Shown piece by piece: positions 25,235 to 32,930 of a DNA stretch of 48,387 nucleotides. The position numbers and the translations under genes were made by a program. The notes under the pieces are model-generated. The model had not been told where the DNA came from and did not search any database. It saw only the letters and a program-made list of their open reading frames with translations. The stretch is from Beijerinckiaceae bacterium (GTDB lineage Bacteria > Pseudomonadota > Alphaproteobacteria > Rhizobiales > Beijerinckiaceae). Position 1 is the stretch's first letter. The number at the start of each line of letters is the position of its first letter. Location: positions 1 through 48,387 of the forward strand of contig JARLIW010000195.1 of assembly GCA_031291515.1 (NCBI GenBank), in the 5' to 3' direction.

Positions 25235-26125
25235 ATGGCGATTCTCAAACCCACCGCCGCGATGACGCCGACCTGGACCTTTTTCGAAGGCGAATGGCAG
25301 CCGGGCAATGTTGCGATCATGGGGTCGCGGACCCATGCCGCCTGGCTCGGTTCCATGGTCTTCGACGGCGCGCGCGCTTTCGAGGGGGTGACGCCCGATC
25401 TCGATCTTCACTGCCAAAGGGTCAATGCCTCGGCCGCGAGTTTTTTTCTACAGCCGGTCGTTTCCGTCGACCGCTGGATCGAATTGGCCCATGACGGCAT
25501 CAAGCGCTTCGCGCCGAACACCGAGCTTTACATCCGGCCGATGTATTGGGCGGAAGACGGCGCGGCGGGTGGCGGGGTGCGCTTCGATCCCGTCACGACG
25601 CGATGGTGTCTTTGCATTTACGAAGCCGCGCTTCCCGTGCCCACGGGGAGCGCGATCACATTGTCGCCATACCGCCGCCCGACGCGCGAGAGCGCGCCGG
25701 TCGAGGCCAAGGCGGGATGTCTTTATCCCAACAATTCACACGCACTGATCGAAGCCTATCGTCGCGGTTTCGGCAATTGCTTGCTGCGCGACATGCTCGG
25801 CAATATTGCCGAACTCGCTAATTCGAACGTCTTTCTCGCGAAAGATGGCGTCGTTTACACGCCGGCGGCGAATGGGACGTTTTTGAGCGGCATCACGCGA
25901 AACCGCGTCATCGGACTGCTTGCCAAGGCCGGGGTCCATGTCGTCGAGACGGTGCTCCGCTACAATGATTTCGAGACCGCCGACGAAATTTTCTCGACCG
26001 GCAATTTCTTGAAAGTCGCGCCGATCACGCGGATCGACGAGCGCAAGCTCGAGCCCGGTCCTTTTTACAAGCTCGCGCGCGGTCTCTACTGGGATTTCGC
26101 CCACGGCGCGGCCCGTCAAGACTAA
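25235..26125 (+). CDS. branched-chain amino acid aminotransferase-like (class IV PLP enzyme)
   Basis: Moves amino groups between branched-chain or related amino acids and 2-keto acids. The 296-residue length is normal. It carries GSMVFDGARAFEG near the start, the PLP-binding Lys159 in VEAKAGCLYPNNSHAL, and IAELANSNVF with Glu193 over the cofactor. IlvE has a similar pattern, but the Asn-rich NNSHAL and the context suggest a specialised paralogue. D-amino-acid transaminase or ADC lyase of the same fold cannot be excluded. GGAAGGAAACC is close to the ATG, 33 bases after metA. It converges tail to tail with the ThDP gene, 6 bases apart. Confidence 0.87.
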   Translation: MAILKPTAAMTPTWTFFEGEWQPGNVAIMGSRTHAAWLGSMVFDGARAFEGVTPDLDLHCQRVNASAASFFLQPVVSVDRWIELAHDGIKRFAPNTELYIRPMYWAEDGAAGGGVRFDPVTTRWCLCIYEAALPVPTGSAITLSPYRRPTRESAPVEAKAGCLYPNNSHALIEAYRRGFGNCLLRDMLGNIAELANSNVFLAKDGVVYTPAANGTFLSGITRNRVIGLLAKAGVHVVETVLRYNDFETADEIFSTGNFLKVAPITRIDERKLEPGPFYKLARGLYWDFAHGAARQD

Positions 26126-26131
26126 GACGTT

Positions 26132-27811
26132 TTAACGTCCCTTGAGGGCCTGTTCGCGGATTCGCGTGAGCGTCGTTCCCGGCAGAATCGCATCGGGATC
26201 GATTTTGAGGTGGATGATCGCGGGCATTCGCGAGGCCTTCGCCAATTCGTAGGCGCCCGCGAATTGCTCGGTGCGCTCGACGGTCACGCCAAAGCCGCCG
26301 AAGGCTCGGGCATAGGCGGCGAAATCGGGATTGCGCAATTCCGTCGCGCAAATGCGTCCGGGATATTCGCGCTCTTGATGCATTCGGATCGTGCCATAGA
26401 GCCCGTTGTCGCAGATGATGACGACAAACGGCAGATCATATTGAACGGCGGTCGCGAACTCCTGTCCGTTCATGAGAAAGTCGCCGTCGCCGGCAATGCA
26501 GAGCACGTCGCGGTCGGGATAGAGCCGCTTCATCGCGACGGCGGCGGGAACGCCGTATCCCATCGCGCCGGCGGCCGGCGCGACATGTGTCCCATAGCGA
26601 CGGAAACGGTAGAAACGATGAATCCACGAGGCGAAGTTCCCGGCGCCGTTGCACAGGATCGTCTCCGGCGGAATGAAATTCCGCAGCCAAACCATGATCG
26701 CGCCAAGGTTCACGTCGCCGGGCTGGGGGGTCGCCACGTCGGTCCAGGCTTTGTAGTCCGCATGGGCTTGCGCGGCGCCGCCACGCCATGCCGGCTTAGA
26801 CGGAGCTTCGAGCGCGGCGAGCGCCGGGGCAAAGCGCCGGGGCGTTGCGTTGATGGCGAGATCCGGCGCGAAAACGCGGCCCAATTCCTCGGCCGCCGCG
26901 TGGATATGCACGATTCGCGTCGTGGCGACGGGAATATCGAACAAGGCATAGCCTTGCGTCGGAATATCGCCCAGACGGCCGCCCGCGACGATCAGGAGAT
27001 CGCAGGCCTTGAGGCGCGAAATCAACGCCGGATTGGGTCCAATCCCGAGATCGCCGGCGTAGAGGGGATGCTCGGCGTCAAACAGCGGAAGCCGGCGATA
27101 GCTGGTGATGACCGGGAGTTCGAAGTGCTCGGCAAAATTCGTGATCGCGGCGCAGGCCGCTGTGTTCCAACGGCTGCCGCCCAACAGGAGCAGGGGATGC
27201 TGGGCCTCGGCGAGCAGCGTTTGCAGGCGCGCTAAATCCTCGGCGCCGGGGCTCGTTTCGACGGGTTGAAAGGCGGGCGCGTCGGCAACATCGGCGCGAT
27301 CCGTCAGCATATCCTCGGGAAGGCTCAGGACGACGGGCCCAGGACGCCCGCTCGTCGCGGCGTGGAAGGCGCGGGAGATGAGCTCCGGCATCCGCGCGGC
27401 GTCGTCGATCTCCGCCGTCCATTTGGTCATGCCGCCAAACAGGGCGGGATAGTCGACTTCCTGGAACGCGTCGCGGCCGCGCACTTTACGCTCGACTTGG
27501 CCGACGAAGAGGATCATCGGCGTCGAATCCTGCTGCGCGATATGCACCCCAAGCGCGGCATTGGTGGCGCCGGGCCCACGGGTCACGAAGCAGACGCCGG
27601 GGCGTCCGGTGGCTTTGCCGACGGCTTCCGCCATCATCGCCGCGCCGCCCTCGTGGCGGCAGACGGTGACGGTGATATCGCGATCATGGAACGCATCGAG
27701 CACGGCGAGATAGCTTTCGCCAGGGATGCAGAAGACATGCCTGACGCCGTGCGCGATCAGTTGATCGACAAGAATTTCGGCGCCCGTGCGGGCTTCGCGG
27801 GGCGGAGCCAT
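26132..27811 (-). CDS. thiamine diphosphate enzyme, acetolactate synthase-like
   Basis: A 559-residue ThDP-dependent enzyme acting on 2-keto acids (decarboxylation or carboligation). It has the activating Glu54 in VCRHEGGAAMMAEAVG, then a central FAD/DHS-like domain (about 190-340). The ThDP-Mg site GDGDFLMNGQEF runs to CDN (Asp442 to Asn469). It is related to IlvB-type large subunits, but no ilvH-like small subunit is nearby, so a biosynthetic acetolactate role is unlikely. The ATG at 27811 lies 5 bases after the stop of the aa:CP ligase gene, showing a minus-strand operon. A longer open frame upstream overlaps that gene and is rejected. Confidence 0.9.
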   Translation of the reverse strand: MAPPREARTGAEILVDQLIAHGVRHVFCIPGESYLAVLDAFHDRDITVTVCRHEGGAAMMAEAVGKATGRPGVCFVTRGPGATNAALGVHIAQQDSTPMILFVGQVERKVRGRDAFQEVDYPALFGGMTKWTAEIDDAARMPELISRAFHAATSGRPGPVVLSLPEDMLTDRADVADAPAFQPVETSPGAEDLARLQTLLAEAQHPLLLLGGSRWNTAACAAITNFAEHFELPVITSYRRLPLFDAEHPLYAGDLGIGPNPALISRLKACDLLIVAGGRLGDIPTQGYALFDIPVATTRIVHIHAAAEELGRVFAPDLAINATPRRFAPALAALEAPSKPAWRGGAAQAHADYKAWTDVATPQPGDVNLGAIMVWLRNFIPPETILCNGAGNFASWIHRFYRFRRYGTHVAPAAGAMGYGVPAAVAMKRLYPDRDVLCIAGDGDFLMNGQEFATAVQYDLPFVVIICDNGLYGTIRMHQEREYPGRICATELRNPDFAAYARAFGGFGVTVERTEQFAGAYELAKASRMPAIIHLKIDPDAILPGTTLTRIREQALKGR

Positions 27812-27816
27812 GAGGT

Positions 27817-28743
27817 CTAGAAGCCGAGCGCTTGGCGCGCCGAAGCGGGCCACGACTTCGGGTCGAGACCATGCGTCCAAAACAAAGCGATCGCGAGCCG
27901 ATCCATGCCGAACGCCACGCATCCCGTATGGGACACTGCGCCCTCGGCATCGGCGAGCTCCCAGGTCTCGCCGAAGTGATCGCGATGGTAGTTGAAGCTC
28001 ATGCAAGCCGTCGGGCGGCTCTCCGAATGCAGCGGCACCAGAAGTTCGAATTTGAGCGATTGCTGCAATTGCGCAATGGCCATCATCTGGCCGGTGCGAC
28101 CAAAGAACGGATCGCTGGCCTGTTCGACCCGACACGGCAAGGCGAGCTGGGCGGCAAGGTCTTGCGCGCGTGTCAACCAGGCCTCGCGGAATTCGGTGAT
28201 CTGGGCGGGGGTTCCGATGCGGACATATTCGCGCATGCGAAAGGATTGCAGACGATCGAGGTCACGCGAGGGCTCGCGGCGGAAACAGTCGCAGGCGACA
28301 TCGAAGAGGTAGCCGTCTCGCGGCACGATGCCGCGCGCGGCCGCGATCGGATAGACAGGGTAGCAAGCGGCGGGCGAAAGCACGAGATCGGTGGCCTCGA
28401 GCGCGCTGGTCCAATCGCCGCCCGTGGTCGCGCGATTCGCGGCGGCGCGGATGTCCGCCTCCGAACCATGCAGGGCGCAAGCACAAGCGAGGAGGTTGGG
28501 AAAGCTTTTGAGGTATCCGCCTTTTTCGAGATCGCGACGGCTCATCACGGGCGGGAAGCGAAACACCTCGGCGCGGGCGTCGCGCTCGCGCGTGATCATG
28601 AGCGTCAAGCGCTCGACAACGTCTTCATAGAGTTGGGTTCGCGCATAGACGCCATCCGCGCCCATCGGCCGGAAGAGCGTGTCGAGCAGCAGCGGCTGAG
28701 GATCGGCGCTTGGGGTGGGCTTGCTGCGCATCATGACGGTCAT
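27817..28743 (-). CDS. amino acid:[carrier protein] ligase (SerRS-like class II aaRS homologue)
   Basis: These proteins have the catalytic core of an atypical SerRS but lack the tRNA-binding arm. They adenylate a small amino acid (Gly or Ala in characterised Bradyrhizobium and Agrobacterium members) and load it on the pantetheine of a carrier protein. The 308-residue length matches. The zinc ligands of the family are visible: Cys127 (SPAACYPVYP), Glu172 (FRMREYV) and Cys275 (SHTGCVAFGMDRL), one constant offset from those I recall for the Bradyrhizobium enzyme. Motif 2 (CDCFRREPSRDLDRLQSF) and motif 3 (GMDRLAIALF) are present. GGAG precedes the ATG. The likely partner is the carrier protein at 30487. 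Confidence 0.92.
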   Translation of the reverse strand: MTVMMRSKPTPSADPQPLLLDTLFRPMGADGVYARTQLYEDVVERLTLMITRERDARAEVFRFPPVMSRRDLEKGGYLKSFPNLLACACALHGSEADIRAAANRATTGGDWTSALEATDLVLSPAACYPVYPIAAARGIVPRDGYLFDVACDCFRREPSRDLDRLQSFRMREYVRIGTPAQITEFREAWLTRAQDLAAQLALPCRVEQASDPFFGRTGQMMAIAQLQQSLKFELLVPLHSESRPTACMSFNYHRDHFGETWELADAEGAVSHTGCVAFGMDRLAIALFWTHGLDPKSWPASARQALGF

Positions 28744-28811
28744 CGGTCGTTCTCCAAAGGCGGTTGCGCTTGGCCCGGCGTCGGATCGCCAAGCGCGGTC
28801 TACAAAAGACT

Positions 28812-30047
28812 CTAATCGAACAGCGAGGCGGGGATGCCCCGCATCAAGGTGGCCGAAGCGATATTGGTGGCAATGCGATCGTTGTGGATCATGATCGGAG
28901 CCGACAGCGCGTCGCGCAGATGGCGGCCCAAGCCAAAGTCGCCATTGTTGCGATAGCCGGCGAGACCGCTGGCGCGCATCGCGCTCATCACGGTTTCGAC
29001 GGTCAGTTCCGAGGCTTCGATCTTGAGAAGGCTCATGCTGGTTTGAAAGTCGATCGAGGTCAGGGCGCGCTCGTCGCCGTCAATCTGCTCGAAGGTTTGC
29101 AGATTCGTCGCGATCAGCGCGCGCAGCTTGCGCAGCGATGCGACTGCCTTCGTATAGTGCGCGGCGCCGGGCGGCATTTGCCCGCCCGCGCGGCGGGCCG
29201 CGGTGCGAACGAAATTTTGGCTTCGCGAGACCGCGCCGGCGGCAATGCCGGCCCAGAGCGCGGCCCATGTCAGATGCGACACCGGGACCATCGATTGCGG
29301 ATGGATTTTATCGTAGCCCACGGGCATGATTTGCGCGGCTATTCCCTTGGCCTTGAGGCGGAAGCCGGCGCTGGCGGTGCCGCGCATGCCGAAGGCGTCC
29401 CATTCGCTCGAGGGCTCCAGCGTGTAATCGTCGCGTGTGAAGATCGCCAGCACTTGATCGGACGGCGCCGCGTCCGGCGAGCGCCGGGCGGTCGTCACAA
29501 GGACGCCGGCTTCGACGCCGTAGGAGATCACGCTCGCGTCGCGATCGAGTTCGACGGCGGCGCCATCGCCGATCAGCGGCGCGGCGCTCGAGCGCACATT
29601 GCCGCCCGCGTTGCCTTCCGTTGTCGACGAGGCAAACAGGAGTTGCTCCGTGGCGGCGCGCTTCAACAGCGCTTCATGCCAGCCGCCGGGCTGATAATGC
29701 CGGGCGACGCAGGCGAGCGCCGCCTGATGCATCGCGACGATCATGGCGGTCGAGGCGCAGGCTTGGCCTAAGGTGTAACAGACATCGGCGGTTTCGGTCA
29801 GGCTCGCGCCCAGACCCCCGAGTTCGCGCGGAATGAGAAGGCCCATAAATCCGGCTTCTTTCGCGGCGGCGATCGCGGCGCTCGGAAAGACGCCGTCGCG
29901 ATCGACCTGTTCGGCATGTTGGGCCGCAACGGTCGCGACAGCCGCGGCGCGCTGACGGAGGTTCGCCGCGTGGTCCAGATCCTCGATGCCGATGGCTCCG
30001 AGCGGCGTCCTGGCGCTCGCGTTGCCGTGAATCCCGGGTATCGTCAT
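28812..30047 (-). CDS. acyl-CoA dehydrogenase-like flavoprotein, atypical active site
   Basis: The 411-residue protein has the acyl-CoA dehydrogenase fold: an N-terminal helical domain (GVFPSAAIAAAKEAGFMGLLIPRELGGLG), a beta-domain with WDAFGMRGTASAGF, and a C-terminal four-helix bundle (RASGLAGYRNNGDFGLGRHLRDA). The canonical IYEGT segment that carries the catalytic Glu is not seen; IMIHNDRIATN stands near that place. The catalytic base may therefore differ, or the enzyme may be a monooxygenase or a carrier-bound aminoacyl oxidase. Family members oxidise carrier-bound prolyl groups in pyrrole pathways. The ATG at 30047 is preferred over an upstream TTG. It probably opens the minus-strand operon. 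Confidence 0.87.
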   Translation of the reverse strand: MTIPGIHGNASARTPLGAIGIEDLDHAANLRQRAAAVATVAAQHAEQVDRDGVFPSAAIAAAKEAGFMGLLIPRELGGLGASLTETADVCYTLGQACASTAMIVAMHQAALACVARHYQPGGWHEALLKRAATEQLLFASSTTEGNAGGNVRSSAAPLIGDGAAVELDRDASVISYGVEAGVLVTTARRSPDAAPSDQVLAIFTRDDYTLEPSSEWDAFGMRGTASAGFRLKAKGIAAQIMPVGYDKIHPQSMVPVSHLTWAALWAGIAAGAVSRSQNFVRTAARRAGGQMPPGAAHYTKAVASLRKLRALIATNLQTFEQIDGDERALTSIDFQTSMSLLKIEASELTVETVMSAMRASGLAGYRNNGDFGLGRHLRDALSAPIMIHNDRIATNIASATLMRGIPASLFD

Positions 30048-30486
30048 GCCGTGCCTCGTCTGCAATAACCTTGATGCTGTCCAGCAAACGGCGGCATGTC
30101 GCTTCAGCCGCCGCAGCTGTCTATCGCGGAATGCCGAATCTTATAGGGCTTTTTGCTGTTAAGTTTGTTAAAGCCACGCTAAAAAGCGGATTGATGGTAA
30201 TTTTTAAATTAATGAATTCCCGCATATTTCAGAACTATAAACCAAATAAAGTTTTCACGCGATTTCCGTAGTCTGTATTGGCATGCGATTTGAGGCATAT
30301 AACTTTCGTAAATCATTAATAAATGGATAACATCAGTGTTAAAAAGTGGGCTGTTAGTTATAAGCGCTCTGTTTAATTGACTCCGAACGAGTCAGCAAGC
30401 ATTTTTGCAATCATTGAACGGTCGGGTGGCGCGTGTGTCTAAAGCAACGTCGCTGTGCCGCGCCGCCCACGAAAAGGAGTTGAGCC
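30048..30486. promoter_or_regulatory. AT-rich divergent promoter region with a 17-bp palindrome
   Basis: About 440 bases, strikingly AT-rich (especially 30130-30380) against a GC-rich background, between the dehydrogenase (minus) and CP2 (plus). It holds many TTAA and TATA-like hexamers and no gene. The dyad at 30378-30394 lies about 95 bases before the CP2 start. It is probably the bidirectional control region of the second half of the cluster. Confidence 0.6.
30378..30394. promoter_or_regulatory. perfect dyad TGACTC-N5-GAGTCA, candidate operator
   Basis: TGACTC (30378-30383) and GAGTCA (30389-30394) with a 5-base centre form an exact 17-base dyad, the shape of a dimeric repressor or activator site. 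No regulator gene lies in the cluster, so the protein that binds it, if any, is unknown. Confidence 0.45.
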
Positions 30487-30756
30487 GTGCTCGACACGAG
30501 AACACATATCGTCAGTGGTAAGATCGCCCAGGTGGTCAATGACATCGCAATGCGTAATGGCCTGAAACGTCCGATCGGCGAAACCGAGGGGCTGGTCGAC
30601 AGCGGTTTGAACTCGATTGCCATGGTCGATCTGATGCTCGCCATCGAAGCGGCCTTCGACATTGCGATTCCGCCGCCCTATCTGACGCCTGAAAACTTCC
30701 GTTCGATCGCGAGCATCGAAGCGGTGATGTCGCGCTTGACTGTTGGTTCGGCGTGA
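30487..30756 (+). CDS. carrier protein (CP2), likely partner of the aa:CP ligase
   Basis: An 89-residue phosphopantetheine carrier. The attachment site is LVDSGLNSIAMVDLM with the modified Ser at residue 43; Asn replaces the usual Asp before it. Helix 2 (MVDLMLAIEAAF) and PPYLTPENFRSIASI are typical of stand-alone carriers used with aa:CP ligases. It starts with GTG after AAAAGGAG and its stop overlaps the GTG of the next gene (GTGA). It diverges from the dehydrogenase/aa:CP ligase operon, so ligase, oxidase and carrier sit within 3 kb. Confidence 0.9.
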   Translation: MLDTRTHIVSGKIAQVVNDIAMRNGLKRPIGETEGLVDSGLNSIAMVDLMLAIEAAFDIAIPPPYLTPENFRSIASIEAVMSRLTVGSA

Positions 30757-32585
30757 ACGCGCCGGCGGTTCCGTCTCAATTCGGAGCGGTGGCCGCGGCA
30801 CCTTCGACCGCCGCGGCGCGTGGAGCCGTCTCCGCCTCCGCGATCTGGACCCGCGCCCTGCAGCGGACAGCGGGAATCACGGATGATCAGACAGTCTTGC
30901 TTGCGGATGTCGTGGACGCCCATGCCGCATGCGCCGCCGGGGCGCCAGCTCTGTTGGCGGATCGAGGCTCGCTGACCTATGGCGCCTTGGCGCAAAGGTC
31001 CAACCAAGTCGCGCGCTGGGCGATGGATCGTGGCTTAAAGACCGGCGACACGGTCTGCTTGATGCTGCCCAACAGTCCTGATTATCTCGCGATTTGGCTG
31101 GGGCTGTCTCGCGTCGGGATCGTCACGGCGCTTTTGAACACGCAAATCACCGGGGCGTCGCTAGCGCATTGTATCGCGATTGCCGGCGCTCGTATCGCCA
31201 TCGTCGATTCGGCGTGGCTCGATATCTACAGAACGGCGGCGCCGGAGGGCGAGATTTGGGTCCATGGCGGCGCCCGAGCCGGCGTGCCGCGGCTCGAGCC
31301 CAGTATCGAAACACACGCCAGTGGTCCGCTCGATGAGGCCGCCCGCGCCGGTCTGACGCTTCGGGATCCGGCACTCCTGATTTATACGTCGGGCACGACC
31401 GGCTTGCCCAAGGCGGCGCGGGTCAGTCATTACCGCATTCGGATGTGGAGCGAATGGTTCGCCGGTCTCATGGAGGCCACGCCGAACGATCGTCTCTATA
31501 ATTGCCTTCCCATGTATCACAGCATTGGCGGCGTCGCCGCGGTCGGGGCCATGCTCGCGGCGGGGGGCGCCGTCGTCGTTCGGGAAAAATTTTCAGCGTC
31601 GCGCTTTTGGGATGAGGTCGCGGCGTGGGATTGTACGATATTTCAATATATCGGCGAGCTCTGCCGCTACCTCGTGAATCAGCCGGCGCGAGCGATGGAA
31701 CGAGCGCACCGGTTGCGCCTTTGCTGCGGCAACGGATTGCGGGCGGATATATGGGACGCGTTCCGCTCGCGGTTCGCGATTCCACGGCTGCTCGAGTTCT
31801 ATGCGGCAACGGAGGGCAGCTTTTCGCTTTTCAATGTCGAGGAACAGCCCGGCGCGATCGGGAAAATTCCCGGTTTCATGGCGCACCGCTCGCCTGTTGC
31901 CTTGGTCCGTTTCGATTTGGAAGCCGGGGTCCCCGCGCGGACGCCGGAGGGATTTTGCCTGCGCTGCGAACCGGGCGAGCCCGGGGAGGCGCTGGGCCGG
32001 CTCGCGCAGGGCGAGGCAGGTCTTTCGACGCGTTTCGAAGGCTATACCAATCGCGCCGAAACCGAAGGCAAAGTTTTGCGTGATGTCTTCGAGAAAGGCG
32101 ACGCGTGGTTTCGGACCGGCGATCTCATGCGGAAGGACCGCAAGGGATTCTATTATTTTGTCGATCGCGCCGGCGACACCTTTCGATGGAAAGGGGAAAA
32201 CGTCGCCACGCAGGAGGTCGAAGCCGTGCTTTGCCGCTATCCCGGCGTCAGAGAAGCGAATGTCTATGGCGTTGCAATTCCGGGAATGGACGGCCGCGCC
32301 GGCATGGCGGCGGTGGTTGCCGATCCCTCTATCGACCTCACGGCGCTTCACGCCCACCTTCAGCAGAATCTTCCCGCCTTCGCCCGGCCTCTCTTTCTCC
32401 GGCTCCGAGGGCAAATGGCGGTGACAGGGACATTCAAGCATCAGAAGCAGGCTCTCATTGGCGAGGGCTACGATCCCGCAACGGTTGCCGATCCGCTTTA
32501 CCTGAACGATACCGAGCGATGCGCCTTTGTCGCGCTGGATGCCGCATTACATTCGAAGATTGCGACGGGCTCCCCGCGGCTTTGA
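30753..32585 (+). CDS. FATP/FadD6-type long-chain acyl-CoA synthetase
   Basis: An ANL-superfamily enzyme of 610 residues that activates a fatty or other acid as acyl-AMP and transfers it to CoA or a carrier. Motifs: YTSGTTGLPK (211-220), FYAATEGSFSLFN, FRTGDLMRKDRKGFYYFVDR and FRWKGENVATQEVE. The last two are signatures of the SLC27/FATP branch. The N-terminus has an unusual 45-residue Ala-rich extension. Translational overlap with CP2 suggests that it acts on the same pathway. It belongs to a different ANL branch from the ligase at 20620, so the cluster activates at least two different acids besides an amino acid. Confidence 0.9.
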   Translation: MNAPAVPSQFGAVAAAPSTAAARGAVSASAIWTRALQRTAGITDDQTVLLADVVDAHAACAAGAPALLADRGSLTYGALAQRSNQVARWAMDRGLKTGDTVCLMLPNSPDYLAIWLGLSRVGIVTALLNTQITGASLAHCIAIAGARIAIVDSAWLDIYRTAAPEGEIWVHGGARAGVPRLEPSIETHASGPLDEAARAGLTLRDPALLIYTSGTTGLPKAARVSHYRIRMWSEWFAGLMEATPNDRLYNCLPMYHSIGGVAAVGAMLAAGGAVVVREKFSASRFWDEVAAWDCTIFQYIGELCRYLVNQPARAMERAHRLRLCCGNGLRADIWDAFRSRFAIPRLLEFYAATEGSFSLFNVEEQPGAIGKIPGFMAHRSPVALVRFDLEAGVPARTPEGFCLRCEPGEPGEALGRLAQGEAGLSTRFEGYTNRAETEGKVLRDVFEKGDAWFRTGDLMRKDRKGFYYFVDRAGDTFRWKGENVATQEVEAVLCRYPGVREANVYGVAIPGMDGRAGMAAVVADPSIDLTALHAHLQQNLPAFARPLFLRLRGQMAVTGTFKHQKQALIGEGYDPATVADPLYLNDTERCAFVALDAALHSKIATGSPRL

Positions 32586-32930
32586 CGGGCCTCCCCCCTT
32601 TCGGAATTAAGCGGTCTCGGTGTGGATCGCGCCTTTCCGCCCCCACCGGCGTCGATTTGAAGAATCCCCAAAATAGACGAGCCGTTGTTACCGGGTGTTA
32701 ACCATCCGTTAGGCTTAACATGCTTTAACTGGCATCCTCGGGGCTCTTATGCGCCCCAGCCGCGCTCTCTTTACGATTGAGCAATATGGCGAGTCCTATC
32801 TTCCAGGCACGGAAGGTTGGACCCCGGCAAGTTTCGCTCCCGTCCAAAGGCATTACGCCGCCCTATCGTGCCGGTCCCGGTCCGGAATGTGTCCAATAGC
32901 TTCCAACCCACGATCACAGGGACGTAGACC
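32586..32930 (+). promoter_or_regulatory. upstream region of flagellin 1 with CtrA-like sites
   Basis: About 345 bases without a gene. TTAACC-rich sequence at 32698-32728 includes TTAA-N7-TTAG (32698-32712) and TTAA-N6-TTAA (32715-32728). These are close to the CtrA consensus TTAA-N7-TTAA, and CtrA controls flagellar genes in several alphaproteobacteria. The conserved flagellin leader follows. Confidence 0.45.
32809..32930 (+). promoter_or_regulatory. conserved flagellin leader, copy 1
   Basis: ACGGAAGGTTGGAC is followed by 19 variable bases and then GTCCAAAGGCATTA, GCCGCCCT, TCGTGCCGGT and CACAGGGAC before the ATG. TTGGAC (32817-32822) and GTCCAA (32842-32847) can pair. The same elements at nearly the same distances precede flagellin 2, whereas the stem loops differ. 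A structured 5' leader for post-transcriptional control, such as by FlbT as known for Caulobacter flagellin, would fit. Confidence 0.65.

Noticed and set aside
27812-28135. N-terminal extension of the ThDP enzyme to 667 residues
   Set aside because: It would overlap the aa:CP ligase gene by over 300 bases and has no family similarity. The ATG at 27811 aligns with the ThDP domain start.
30130-30380. Phage attachment site or recent insertion end
   Set aside because: AT-rich, but no direct-repeat boundary, tRNA end or integrase gene supports it.
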